From the NCBI GenBank assembly GCA_036172665.1, contig CM069877.1:10746501-10810500 (forward strand): 64,000 nucleotides of DNA, read 5' to 3'. Below, in pieces: positions 1-11,180 of the stretch; the stretch's first letter is position 1, and the number at the start of each line of letters is the position of its first letter. Under the pieces are notes generated by a model. It did no database searches and was not told where the DNA came from. It saw only the letters and a list, made by a program, of their open reading frames with translations. Origin of the DNA: Prosopocoilus inquinatus. Its lineage: Eukaryota > Arthropoda > Insecta > Coleoptera > Lucanidae. The position numbers were made by a program, and so were the translations under genes.

Positions 1-330
1 TTGCTTTAGTTGGGTTGGATTGACCTCGAATAAAAAATATATATATTTATTATTTTCAATATATATTGGTTTCCGTTTCTTCCAATTTTTACAATTTTTA
101 ATTCTTTTTTGAGTTTTTTCTATATTCTTCCTAATTTATCAGCTTCTTGTTCCTTTATTTTCTTACGTCAATTTTCTTTTAATTTCTTTCCTAATTTTGA
201 AGGTTTTTCGTTGGGATGGATTCGCCTAGGGCTGTTTCAGTTGGGTTGGATTGACCTTGAACATTTTCTTTTTCAAAAAAATATATTTTATTATTTTCTC
301 AATACGTTTCAGCATTCTTCGTGAATTTTA
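1..330. repeat. TTGACCT-type degenerate dispersed repeat
   Basis: The motif GTTGGGTTGGATTGACCT occurs twice, about 232 bp apart, in AT-rich DNA. Related motifs recur near 39.0-39.4 kb in the same orientation and as the reverse complement (AAGGTCAATC) through 13.1-14.2 kb, so this is one dispersed family. The T-rich stretch stays open in one frame for 71 codons, but its composition (Phe/Ile/Leu runs) argues against a gene. Confidence 0.5.
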
Positions 331-546
331 TGTTTTGGTTCTATCCATTTTCATTGCTGTTTTAATTGAATTGCAATTAGAATAAAATAACTTACATAAT
401 TTTTTAGTTAGTAAAATATCCAAAAAAATTCATATTATTTATCAAAGAACGAAATGATTTTATTTTTATTTTAGGTAACCGAGATTTAGAAAATTATTAC
501 AAATAGCTATTTATTATACAAGTGTCTTATTTGCTATTAAAGCAAC
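331..546. other. AT-rich intergenic DNA, nothing recognised
   Basis: Low-GC sequence with homopolymer runs. I see no coding frame, RNA gene or repeat boundary. Confidence 0.5.
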
Positions 547-687
547 AACACCTGTTTATTATGAAGTCATAATAATGCCGATTTTGAATAACAGTTTAAT
601 TACGAGTTCATAATCCCACTAGTGTTTTATAGTCCTCATAATATATTCAATATCGGCATTATTATGATTTCGTAATAAGCAAGTGTT
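547..687. mobile_element. Foldback (MITE-like) element
   Basis: The left arm (547-590, starting AACACCTG) is the imperfect inverted complement of the right arm (644-687, ending CAAGTGTT), with a ~53-bp unrelated centre. Both arms carry ATAATGCCGAT or its complement. No coding capacity and no clear target duplication was seen. A short inverted-repeat element with no recognised superfamily is the simplest call. Confidence 0.65.
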
Positions 688-689
688 AG

Positions 690-1125
690 ATAAATATTAT
701 TACCCTTGGATTCTGTTATTCTGAATTACGACTAAAATCAAATTTTATACAAAATTAAGATTATCTGATCCAAAATTCATATCTAGAATTAATAGCGTCT
801 TTTTAATATGAAATAATTCTAAAAATAATCTGGCACGGTAACCTGGAACGATTTGTTTTTTTTTTCTAAAATGTTTTGTTAGTAAAATCTAATACATGAT
901 CTTTTTCTTTAAAATGTTGTACTAAAGCATTAGAATTTTTTCGTTTTTTTTTAATAATTCTACAATCAGATTTATGTTGTGATAGTCAGTCAGACATTAA
1001 GTACAAGGAATACAATGAACAATACCACATTGAGAAGAAAGCGGAATTTAACCTTTAGTTTTACTAAAAACACTATTAATCTTATTAACAGGTCTAGGCG
1101 CATTTTAGGCGGAATATTTCGTTAA
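690..1125. other. AT-rich intergenic DNA, nothing recognised
   Basis: AT-rich sequence with poly(T) runs and no gene or repeat that I can support. Confidence 0.4.
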
Positions 1126-1129
1126 ATAT

Positions 1130-1620
1130 ACGATGAACTATTAATATGCTGGAGCGATCATAAAAAGGAAAAAGTTCTAATCTTTAACGCGCCTGTCCTG
1201 TAAAAACAAGTCGAATCCCGAGAAGTCTATGCGGCACGCAATAACCGCTACAGTTCTGGTCGACCGGATATAAAAACTTGTTTACATAATCGATACATTC
1301 CGAAATGAGCTCGCATTCTTTTTGCAGTGACGGCGCTGTAATTGATATGAATTAAATGTATTGTACCAGTCTTTTTAAAAGTTACATTAAAGAATTATAG
1401 TGTTTTCATAATTATTAATTTGAAAGAAACTATAAAGGCGCAATTATGTTACACACGTAATTTACATCAAACGGTTACTTCTGATGCAATGAGCGTGAGG
1501 GTGAGGGTGCCTCGGGCGTAAAAACCGTTCAGCGGCGACGTTGAAATCTACGCCGCTGTTTTGTTTATCTTCATACTGGTTTTTACCAGATATCCTAGGA
1601 ATATCCGACCGTTATTTATT
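1130..1620. other. Non-repetitive, CpG-retaining islet
   Basis: GC-richer, low-repeat DNA in an AT-rich neighbourhood, with motifs such as GCGGCGACG and a GAGGGTGAGGGTG minisatellite-like stretch near 1496-1510. It resembles unique or conserved non-coding DNA rather than transposon debris. No open frame or RNA fold is convincing. A regulatory role is only an inference from composition. Confidence 0.3.
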
Positions 1621-1872
1621 AATAACTATAACAATTGTTAAGAGTTTTTTTTTCTTTACTTAAATTACAAAATTTGTTTAATTTTGTTAGACCAATCTTC
1701 ATTAACACTATCCACGATTAAATTAGTAGCGATATTAGTAAATAAACAGCACCTAAAGAAATGAGGGCGAAATCTTCAGGTAATTGAAAGTTTTGAAGTT
1801 ATTATTTCGCAAAAACAAAAGTTTTTTTTTACATTATAATCACTTTTGATTGTTATAAGCTTAAGTTAGTAT
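1621..1872. other. AT-rich spacer, nothing recognised
   Basis: Low-complexity AT-rich DNA without recognisable features. Confidence 0.4.
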
Positions 1873-2075
1873 ACAGGGTGTCCCACTTAAGGCGGATTGT
1901 TTCATACCTCTCTAGTTATTAATTTTACGAAAAAATGTTTCAAATGAAAGTTTTACAGGATCATGTGGAGCATATTTTAAAATTAGTTTGACGTGTACAG
2001 AGTGTTCCGTTTAGATTGGGCGTTAGGTCACTTCGTTATTTTAATTGGAACACCTTATATATTTTTACATTTTCG
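1873..2075. repeat. CAGGGTGTCCC-type dispersed repeat
   Basis: Contains ATACAGGGTGTCCCAC near 1871 and a second, weaker copy (ACAGAGTGTTCC) near 2000, spaced about 130 bp. The core belongs to the TACAGGGTGTTCC superfamily that forms the large arrays at 15.7-17.9 and 29.8-37.1 kb, but only this core is shared. Confidence 0.45.
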
Positions 2076-2128
2076 GATTCTGAATTAAATTTTAATGTGA
2101 CCTAGTGTACCATACATACGGTCCAATT

Positions 2129-3933
2129 CAGCGTTTCCCAAACTGTGGGGCGCGCCCTCCTGGGAGGGGGGCATAAGTCTTCAAACGGGGGCGCAGTAGA
2201 ATAAATATTAAAAAATATAGCGCAAATTGCAACTAATTTATCATCTTATTTTTTTTTAGAAGAAATTGCTTATACATGGTGACTACGCGAGAATTCACAC
2301 CCCCCCTTTAACTTCTTTATTTTTGATTTTAGAAAGAAGTCTTTTTCATAAAACTTATACAGAATGATTCAAAGTTTTTGCTGATGTTTACAGAGAAACA
2401 AATGCATAACATCGCATAACTGAGATATAAGCTGAAATTTTAAATTTTTTAAACGGAACACTTGGCATTTTTATACTTATTCAAAATCTGAAATAGTAGT
2501 CGCTTCTCTTTTTCTTATTTTTTAAAACTTTTCTCAATTAAAACCTAACATTTTGTCTAAGAGACGATGATTCACATTTTATACCGCGGGTTTCTAACAG
2601 GCTCTGTATCGACCGCTTGGAGGTCGATGAAAGACTTGAAAGCGGTCGATGAACCTTTATTAGGGGTTCGCTAAGACTCTTTCAGGGGGTCGGGGTCGTT
2701 TAGTCTTCTCTATTGAAGGTCTTGCTGAATAGTTTATAAAAAAAGTAAAAAAAATACGTATAATATTAAATGAATTTGAATTAGCTCGAATAAAAGAGAT
2801 TATCAAAATCAAAACACTCCTAAAATACGAACAAAAACGAATAAATAATAACCGTCAAACAAGTCAGGACGAAAATAAAAAAACTGTGTGAAGCTCATTA
2901 ACTCAAATCGACTATCATCTGAATCAAAAATTTAATTCAATTTAATAATTGAAAAATAAAATAAATTTGCCAAAAATGGCGATCAATTGGCGGAATTAAA
3001 ATGTGAAATAAAATAATCTTAAATCGTGTAAAAAGAGACACAGAAGACGTTCAATTGATAACTAAAACAATCAAAAGTCATGTCAAATAAAATCAAACCG
3101 AAGAGAAAACAAAAAGCAAGATGATTAGTTGTTGATTTAAAAGTAAGAAACAAAACGAATGAAATCGATTAAAAAAAAAAAAAACAAAGGTCAGTCAGTT
3201 GACTGTGTTAAAAGCTAAATAAAATAGAGTCAAACGAGGATTGTATAAAAATAAAAGCCGATGATGAAGTTAGTATCAAATTTAAAATTATGTAAAACTA
3301 GCAATAAGTCAAATTGATTTAAAAATTGACAAATTTTGTCACCATCCAAAGAATAATCTAAAAATTTTAACAAAATAGGGCGATCAGTGAATAATTTAAA
3401 AACAAAACAAAGTAAAATCGAATAAAAGAGAAAATAAAATGGCGATCAATCGACGGGATTAAAGTACAAAATAAATTCACAGTCAATTAACGAAAACTAA
3501 AACAAATCAGCGAAAAAGTAATGGTAAATGGTCATATTGAAAATTAAATGAAATAAATTCGAATAAGGAATTAAAAAAAGATAATCGTTGATGAGACTGA
3601 ACGAAAAATTCTACACATAAAATTAACATAAAATCAAATAGACATTGACATTGGCAAATTTTTAATTGAGTTTGATTAAAAGAGAATCAAACTGAAATCG
3701 AATCAAGAAAAGAAAAAAGACGATCGTATCATTAAAAATAAAATAAAATAAAGACAAATAGAATAATAAATTGTCACGATTTAACAAAATTTTTATATCT
3801 GCATGAAACATTATTAATACATTACAATTGGTGTTTTTTTTTAATATTATTTAAATCTGAATGGGATCGACGGAAATTTTTATTTTCTTGTAAGGGGTGA
3901 GTGGTTTAAAAAAATAAAGGTTGGAAACCCCTG
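2129..3933. mobile_element. Decayed hAT-like element (tentative)
   Basis: The left edge begins CAGCGTTTCCCAAACTGTGG, a typical hAT-type terminus. The right edge ends TTGGAAACCCCTG, which reads CAGGGGTTTCCAA on the other strand, so the ends are related imperfect inverted repeats. Near 2600-2720 there is a GGGGTTCGCTAAGACTCTTTC segment of the kind seen in hAT remnants. The interior (2750-3780) is A-rich low complexity with no transposase frame. The adjacent 8-mers (GTCCAATT and CTTTATAC) do not match, so the two ends may come from different copies. Confidence 0.35.
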
Positions 3934-3949
3934 CTTTATACGCACGTGT

Positions 3950-4855
3950 CAGAACTTATACTACTTAATACGAATATCTCGAAAACTTTTCGTTTTATTT
4001 AAAAATTATTTAGAGGGATTGTTATCGGAATTTAATTTGGGATCCAAATGTTTACAGATATACCGGGTGTTCCATTTCAGAAAACAAAATGTCAGTTTAT
4101 ATCTCGGTTATTCCATGTGCATTTGTTATTCGATAAATATCAGTAAAAAAAAACTTTTAATCAGCCTGTATAAGTTTTGTATCAAAAGTTTCTTTCTGAT
4201 AAGAAAAGTTGTAGGGGTTGGGAATTCTCGCGCAGTCAGCCTGCACATACAGTTGCAAATGATAAATTGTCACAGCGACGACAAAAATTGAATACTCGCG
4301 ACTGTACGTATACGGTGAGTTTCTTTTTTTTACTTTGAACATGCAATGTAAATATTCCCATGTTCAGGTTTCGAAAAAGAACGTCTATGAAAGCATTTGA
4401 TAATAGTTTAGCATCAGTGGTCAAGTTCGAGATTCGACGGGAAAGGGGGGCGTGACTCATAACACAGCTTGATTCGAAGTCTAACTCGAACTTTGTCATT
4501 TTTGACTTATCAAGTTTTGCGTAGGTGTTGTTCTTCAATTGCCATTTGTTATAAATTTTCGCACAATATAAGGTCAAACCTGTGGCCACCTGACGGCGTG
4601 CTTTAAACAATAATCTCGATTCTTACACAAACAGTTTAAAACAGATATAAAACAGCAAAAGACACTCCATTCCAATCCAAGTTAGGCGACCATACTTACA
4701 CTTTTGAAATGCAGTCCGTCTAAGTAAAACCAATGGAAAAATTGGTCTAGTTTTTTAAATTGTTGAATCTTTCTCAGGCAAGAGGATTTATGTTAAGCGA
4801 AAACCTTTGACCTTCAAGATGTCGTCGTTCTTTCAAGTTCTGATGTAATTGACCA
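3950..4855. other. Mixed repeat and unique DNA
   Basis: Holds one TACCGGGTGTTCCATTTC repeat core near 4061 and otherwise apparently unique DNA. Open frames of 61-124 codons exist on both strands here, but they overlap one another and show no recognisable domain, so I do not call genes. Confidence 0.35.
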
Positions 4856-4859
4856 AGGG

Positions 4860-5745
4860 CCAAAAAATTTGTTTTTTTTAAGAGCGTTTCTCGACTCGCT
4901 CTCGCCGCATTAAAACAGAAAAAAAATGAGACGGCGACGGTCAACTCGCAATGAAAAGTGATACAAATAAATGGGCACTCTATTTAAACAACAAACACGC
5001 CACCTATTTTTACGTTGCGCGTCTTATTTTGGCTTTGAGTCACTCGTGAATTTTTTCGTTCGCCTGCCTGACCAGACGTTACCCGAAAAATATTAGATGG
5101 CAAGAGCAACGCCACCGTCCTCTCTCCCCCTCCCGCCCCACCCTCCCATCGGCCGAAGCACGTAAAACAAAAAAAAATGTTTTTCACGTTCCAACTGGGC
5201 CAAGTTGAATTTTTAATGCCGAACGCTTACGTAAGGACGTGATCGTTGCCGAGGCATAAAACGCGAGGAGATAACTCGATGACGAGCGTTTTATTTTCAC
5301 TTTCATTCATATGGCTTGCGTCCATGTTTATTTTCGGAATGTCGTCGTTGTTGCTGTTGTTTTTGATACATGCGCTCCATTACGCCGCCCATTTGTTAGC
5401 GCCCCCGCCGGAGCGTCGCGCGTCCTTCCGACGCACGCTAGAGTGCAAGGGGACGCTTCCACTGATTGTCAGCCATCCGTCAATTGAAAAAAAAAAAAGA
5501 TTAAAAAACAAAAACAAAAATGGACAATGTCTATTGTAATATCTCGTCTCTAATACAAACAGATCGCCGCGTCGGCCGTGCCAGAAATAAATTTTATTAC
5601 GACCGTTTAAATTTAGATTTCATGAATTTTTCGACTTTTAATGGTTTTTGGCATGCGTCGAGACTGCATACCTTCTTCTGCTTGGCTTATTCCATGGAAC
5701 GATTTCCAGATTCAACTCTGAAACCATCGCCACGAAAGACCATTA
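4860..5745. other. Non-repetitive GC-richer islet
   Basis: Unique-looking DNA with CpG-rich stretches (near 5100-5160 and 5380-5460). Two overlapping plus-strand open frames (5246-5539, 97 codons, and 5520-5756, 78 codons) show no recognisable domain and the first runs into a poly-Lys tail from an A-rich tract. I see no splice-bounded exon I can defend. It may be conserved non-coding DNA. Confidence 0.3.
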
Positions 5746-5746
5746 A

Positions 5747-8070
5747 GATATGGTAAAGCAAGCAAATTACGATAAAGATCGTAGGACAACGCCCCTCGCG
5801 ATTGCACCACCAATCAGTTGAATTCGTGACATAAACGCTATCCAATAGCGGAACAGGTCAGGAGTCATGAGAAACAGCACCGAACTGCGATCGAATTTTA
5901 TAAAAAGACGTAAAGAGATGGTACAAAATATGAATGCAGACCGAACGGCGTTAACCGGAGTAAAATTAGACGACGCATTTCAACTAGTTTTGACTCGATG
6001 AAAACAAAGCGAGCATATTTCTCTATCAAAAATACGGCAGAAAAATATTTAATTGGACGAAAAGCTCGGACACTCGATCCAAAAGAAACAAACAAAAAAA
6101 AAACTATCGAGTTCGTCTCCGTTAGGGTTTCTGTCCCGGGAATTTCCGGAAAATTTGCCATCTCTATCATTCCCTATCCCGGGAAATAACAGTCGAGAAT
6201 TCCCGACTTGGCAGGAATGAAAGTTTGACGTGTAGCTGTTTGGGCTTGGCGTGTTATGAGGAGATGTACATATGTAATATACGAGGAAGTATTCAAAAGA
6301 AATAGAATTAATGTTGTAGGGAAGGACGGAATTCTTATGGTTGGATAAAATACTGAGATACTGTAAAGTAAGCACATTACGATAAAGATTGCAGGACAAC
6401 GCCCTTCGTGATTGCACCACCAATCAGTTGAATTCGTGACATAAACGCTATTCGATAGCGGAGCAGGTCAGGAGTCAAGAGAAACACCACCGAACTGCGA
6501 TCGAATTTTATAAAAAACGTAAAGAGATGGTACAAAATATGAAGGCAGACCGAACGGCGTTAACCGGAGTAAAATTAGGCGACGCATTTTAACTAGTTTT
6601 GACTCGACGAAAACAAAGCGAGCATATTTCTCTATCAAAAATAAGGCAGAAAAATATTTAATTGGACGAAAAGCTCCGGCACTCGATCCAAATGAAACAA
6701 AAAAAAGGTATCGAGTTCGTCTCTGTTAGGGTTTCTGTCCCGGGAATTTCCGGAAAATTTGCCATTTCTATCATTCCCTATCCCGGGAAATAACAGTCGA
6801 GAATTCCCGACTTGGCAGGAATGAAAGTTTGACGTGCAGCTGTTTGGGCTTGGCGTGTTATGAGGAGATGTACATATGTAATATACGAGGAAGTATCCGA
6901 AAGAAATAGAATTAATGTTGTAGGGAAGGACGGAATTCTTATGGTTGGATAAAATACTGAGATACTGTAAAGTAAGCACATTACGATAAAGATTGCAGGA
7001 CAACGCCCTTCGTGATTGCACCACCAATCAGTTGAATTCGTGACATAAACGCCATCCAATAGCGGAACAGGTCAGGAGTCTTGAGAAAGAGCACCGAACT
7101 GCGTTCGAACTTGATAAAAAAACATAAAGAGATAGTACAAAATATGAATGCAGACAGAACGGCGTTAACCGGAGTAAAATTAGACGACGCATTTCAACTA
7201 GTTTTGACTCGACGAAAACAAAGCGAGCATATTTCTCTATCAAAAATAAGGCAGAAAAATATTTAATTGGACGAAAAGCTCCGGCACTCGATCCAAATGA
7301 AACAAAAAAAAGCTATCGAGTTCGCCTCTGTTAGGGTTTCTGTCCCGGGAATTTTCGGAAAATGTTTCCATTTCTATCATTCCTTATCCCGGGAAATAAC
7401 AGTCGAGAATTCCCGACTTGGCGGGAACGAAAGTTTGACGTGCAGCTGTTTGGGCTTGGCGTGTTATGAGGAGATGTATGTAATATACGAGGAGGTATTC
7501 AAAAAGAAACAGAATTAATGTTCTAGGGAAGGACGGAATTCTTATGGTTGGATAAAATACTGAGATACTGTAAAGTAAGCAAATTACGATAAAGATCGCA
7601 GGATAACGCCCCTCGTGATTGCACCACCAATCAGTTGAATTCGTGACATAAACGCTATCCGATAGCGGAGCAGGTCAGGAGTCAAGAGAAATAGCACCGA
7701 ACTGCGATCGAACTTGATAAAAAAAAACATAAAGAGATGGTACAAAATATGAATGCAGACAGAACGGCGTTAACCGGAGTAAAATTAGACGACGCATTTC
7801 AACTAGTTTTAACTCGACGAAAACAAAACGAGCCTATATCTCCATCAAAAATAAGGCAGAACAATATTTAATTGGACGAAAAGTTCGGGCACTCGATCCA
7901 AAAGAAACAAATAACAACCATCAAGTTCGTCTCCGTTAGGGTTTCTGTCCCGGGAATTCCCGGGAAATTTTCCGTTTCTATCATTCCCTATCTCGGGAAA
8001 TAACACTCGTGACTAAGATACGGTAAAGTAAGCAAGTTATGATAAAGATAGCGGGACACCGCCCCTCGTG
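5747..8070. repeat. Tandem array of ~0.6-kb units
   Basis: Four near-identical units start at about 5747, 6358, 6961 and 7564 (spacings ~611, 603, 603), each opening GATAcgGTAAAGTAAGCA (with variants). The last is shortened to ~454 bp and stops near 8070 after the next unit start at 8018. Each unit contains a block rich in TCCCGGGAA palindromes. Both strands have repeat-derived frames of up to 130 codons that are interrupted differently in each copy, which argues against a selected protein. Fragments of the same unit lie at 9065-9185 and 9583-9850. Confidence 0.9.
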
Positions 8071-8099
8071 ACATCCCCCTCCCCAAAAAAAAAAAATTT

Positions 8100-8590
8100 A
8101 ATTGTATTTTTGGTAGCACGGAATGTTTTAATTATGAAAGCAGTCGCGCGCGGCCGGACGGGTTACAAATAAATTTGAAATTTGTCCAGGGGCGGCTCGC
8201 GCGGGCGCTTTTATTACGCCGACATAATTACTATTTATTTATTTACGGCGGCGGTCTCTTTTTTTCCTGCGCGTCCGCGTTCGTAATGACGCGCACCGCC
8301 CGCAAAAACAGATGCTAACCAAATTAAAATGGAAATGCGGCGTCGGTTTTTATTATTTAGCGGCCGATTTTATTTGCTGCAGCGTATACAGGTGCATATT
8401 ACATGTACAATGTCGGCGGTTTAATAGAAAAAACGTTTTTTTTATTTTTCTTTTTATTTCCTTTTTTAATTCTTTTTGTAATCTACTGCGGTTGCAAACA
8501 GGATGATGATCTTCCTCAAACACGCCTATTTTTTTTTGTGGAACTTCAATCACGTTCGGCTATACACAGAGTGACCCTCAAGTAGGGGTA
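8100..8590. other. Non-repetitive GC-rich islet
   Basis: Contains CGCGCGCGGCCGG and GGCGGCGGTCTC-type stretches among AT-rich blocks (for example TTATTTATTTA), a texture common in arthropod non-coding islands. Frames of ~60-66 codons on both strands overlap and are low complexity. No gene is supported. Confidence 0.3.
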
Positions 8591-8599
8591 GGTGTTCAA

Positions 8600-9064
8600 A
8601 CTATGGGGGCAAATCCTTGGGGGGTTAGAGTACCTTTCCGGGGTTATACGTGTAACTTAATCGCTGGTTGTCACCCATAAATTTATCACCTATCTATGCA
8701 AGGCACTACTTTTCCCACACCGTCTCCACTGAGTGGGCATATGTTATGAATCGTTCCACATCAAATCAAAGACCTACGAAATCCGATATCTTTGTTCTGC
8801 TCCAATTTTTTCCCCACGTTGAGGGACATACACACGGTCAGTGTGCGAATGTGTGTATGCAAAATAAACGCAAATAAATCTATCGTACTTGCTCGCAAAT
8901 CGAACACCTGCAGAACATGACATCTTTGTTGGCGCGAGGGCCTACCTGATCGTGTGTGTGCCCGTTTAAACTTTTTCTTTATCGTAACATACGCACAAAA
9001 TACCATACAAACCAAAGGAGGAAGGAAGTATGAAGCAAGTAGACAGAGAAAAGATTGAAATGCA
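8600..9064. other. Unassigned intergenic DNA with a dispersed motif
   Basis: A segment near 8690-8745 (GCAAGGCACTACTTTTCCCA, then CGTCTCCACTGAGTGG) resembles 11856-11905 (GCAAAGCACTGATTTCCCAT, then CGCCTCCACTGAGCGG), so part of this is a low-copy repeat. The rest is unrecognised. Confidence 0.35.
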
Positions 9065-9185
9065 CCAATCAGTTGAATTCGTGACATAAAGGCTATCCAA
9101 TAGCGGAACAGGTGAGAGGTCATGAGAAAAAGGACCGAGCCCCGATCGCACTTAATAAAAAACGTAAAGAAATGGTACAAATAAT
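9065..9185. repeat. Left fragment of a 0.6-kb array unit
   Basis: Matches the part of the 5.7-8.0 kb unit running from CACCAATCAGTTGAATTCG to ATGGTACAAA. It ends at the insertion described next, and the unit resumes at 9583 with another ATGGTACAAA. Confidence 0.8.
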
Positions 9186-9582
9186 TGAAATTAATCTCCG
9201 CCCACAATAATTTTATATCCGTAGATACTAGATAAACTTTTTTCGAGTCTTTGGACATTTTTTTCGTATTTCCATGTTGTTTGGTTAGCTCTTATTTGTA
9301 AGGTTTTTCTGACGGTTAATTTTAGATATATACATATTAACTTATATTTACTTACATTTAGACGTACATATACATATGTATATTTTAGAATGATTAGATT
9401 GTTGTTAGTGATTACATTTTTATGATTTTATTATGATGATCAGGTTGTTTTTAGATCTTTTTAAATGCTTTTAAGTTGGTAGCGTACTGAAAATGGCAGC
9501 TTAGCTGCCGAAATACGTATCTACGAATATAAAACTATTGTTTCAATTATTTCTTAAATCACAGTATCCTTTACTATTTTAG
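9186..9582 (+). mobile_element. Short PLE-like insertion with hammerhead-type motif
   Basis: About 400 bp split a 0.6-kb array unit. The host sequence ATGGTACAAA is present on both sides (left copy near 9173, right copy at 9583), as expected for a target-site duplication of about 10 bp. The insert is AT-rich and non-coding. Near its right end it carries a CTGA..GCAGC..GCTGC..GAAA fold (9483-9525) like those at 13.7, 26.8 and 28.5 kb. In PLEs such hammerhead motifs lie in the terminal regions, so a truncated or non-autonomous PLE is the best inference. No reverse transcriptase or GIY-YIG coding was seen. Confidence 0.55.
9483..9525 (+). ncRNA. Hammerhead ribozyme-like motif (core-mutated)
   Basis: Stem I is CGTA (9483-9486) with TACG (9522-9525). 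The core reads CTGAAAA where the hammerhead consensus is CTGANGA, so the conserved G8 is lost. Stem II is GGCAGC/GCTGCC preceded by one unpaired T. GAAA follows, then the self-complementary ATACGTAT as a minimal stem III and C at the cleavage position. The architecture matches the intact copies at 13.7 kb, but this one is probably inactive. Confidence 0.5.
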
Positions 9583-9850
9583 ATGGTACAAAGAATGAAT
9601 GTAGACCGAACGGTGTTAACCGGAGTAAAATTAGACGCATTTCAACTCGTTTTAACTCAACGAAAACAAAGCGAGCTTATTTCTCTATCAAAAATAAGGC
9701 AGAAAAAAACGAACAGTTCGTGCACTCAATCCAAAAGAAAGCAGCTGATCGGGCTTGGCGTGTAATGATATAATATACGAGGGGGTATTCAGAAGAAACG
9801 GAACTGATGTGAAGAAGGGCGGAATTTTTATAGTTGGATAAAATTCCCTA
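9583..9850. repeat. Right fragment of a 0.6-kb array unit
   Basis: Continues the unit broken at 9185 (GTTAACCGGAGTAAAATTAG, AAAACAAAGCGAGC, GTTGGATAAAAT). It is more diverged than the main array and lacks the TCCCGGGAA block. Confidence 0.8.
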
Positions 9851-10429
9851 CCGTATTACGCCTACAATAAATGATGAACGATGAATGATATACGATGAAC
9901 ATTAAGTAAGTAAACCAAGAGTATAGTTTGATGTAATTCAACCAGTCGCAGTTTCACAAAGGAAAGCGACAGCTGATGGAAAAGTTTGCGACCGCGCCGC
10001 GGATGCACTCGTTTCAATTAATCTCAGTTTTTAACCGCAAATAACGTATTGTTTTCCTTAAAAGTATTCCGTAAATTTCTAGCGCAGTGGCGTAGCTAGA
10101 AGTCAAGCTGCTGTGTTGCAAAATTTCTGTTGATGCCTTAAAATTATTTATTATTAACAAAGTAAATCTGAAAAAAATTATTTAACTATTTCATTACCAC
10201 TTTCAAAAACAAATCTGCTTTATTGCTTCTGTATTATACTGTTTTTAAAAAGTGTCAAGAGTTGTCAAAATTTTAGGATAGAAAAGTTCCTTAAAACTAA
10301 CCCGAAGCCTTCAATAGTTTCTCTAACGCTTTCTTGAAGAAATTTGTTTTTAGGTGTCATTTCTTGTGTTTTAATATTTCTGTTCAACTTTATTCGAATT
10401 TCTTTTTCGTAACGTTATATTTCTTGAAT
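9851..10429. other. Unassigned intergenic DNA
   Basis: A short ATGAACGATGAATGATATACG simple repeat lies near 9870-9900 and a CAGTGGCGTAGCTAG motif at 10085, the kind of sequence seen at hAT ends, but no partner end was found. Nothing else is recognised. Confidence 0.35.
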
Positions 10430-11180
10430 ATTGTGAGTTACGATTCGTGATAACAGATGGCGCTACAAATGCTAATAAATTCTTTCGCTTTGCGTTTAAA
10501 TCTTATTTATTAAAAGTGTTTAGTTACTTTGAAATTTTTTCCGCACAAATGAAGTGCATAAGGTTACGGCTCATGATCACAGATGGCGCCATAAATGTTT
10601 TTTTTTTGTAGAAAAGCTCCCAACAACTAGCGCTAAGAGGAAGTACCTTTCAACTGCTTCCCAAACGCTTCCTTGAAGAAGAAATTTGTGTTCAACTGTT
10701 TTGAAACTGTTTCCCAAAAATTAAAGGGAACAAAATTAATTGCGACTACAGATTAACAGATGGCGGTACTTTTATTTGAAATTTCCCCTGTTGTTATACC
10801 CATTTCTATTCAAATTGAATCTTTTGTTTCGTAATGTTGTTGTTTGAATTTTTCGTAGCGTTTCTCAATTGCTTCTCCGCAAATAAATAGAACGAAGTTG
10901 CGATACAGGGTAACAGATGGCGCCACAAATGGTAATACTCTTTCGCTTTGCGTTTAAGTTATAGTTTTTCGAAGTTGTTTTTTTGAAACGTTTTGAACGT
11001 TCGTAACGCTAATGATCTTCAGTTTTTGGTAGTCTCTTCTTCCCAACAAATTACAAACATAAGGCGCTGGTTGCCAGATGGCGCCACAAATGTCATTCGT
11101 TCGAAATTAGCGCTTGAAACGTATTCCTTGAGTTCTTTTTCAGTGGCTTTGAATTTGAATATTAATCCTCCCAGTTTTAA
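10430..11180. repeat. ACAGATGGCGC tandem repeat, ~125-175 bp period
   Basis: ACAGATGGCG or a close variant recurs near 10453, 10579, 10756, 10913 and 11074. Flanking motifs are partly shared (CTCTTTCGCTTTGCGTTTAA near 10485 and 10935, GCTTCC near 10650-10670). Units are strongly diverged and of uneven length, so this is an old array. Confidence 0.65.

Noticed and set aside
109..324. 71-codon plus-strand open frame
   Set aside because: T-rich DNA encoding Phe/Leu/Ile runs inside a dispersed repeat; no domain or start context.
1190..1270. Possible tRNA (AAGTCGAATCCC motif)
   Set aside because: No acceptor stem, D-arm or anticodon arm can be folded around it.
5246..5756. Two overlapping plus-strand frames (97 and 78 codons) suggesting a small membrane protein
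   Set aside because: The hydrophobic stretch comes from T-rich codons, the tail is poly-Lys from an A tract, and nothing recognisable follows.
6049..7059. 124-130-codon minus-strand frames repeated in two array units
   Set aside because: Frames are broken differently in the other units, so they reflect unit identity rather than a gene family.
10085..10100. CAGTGGCGTAGCTAG as a hAT terminus
   Set aside because: No matching inverted end or 8-bp duplication found downstream.
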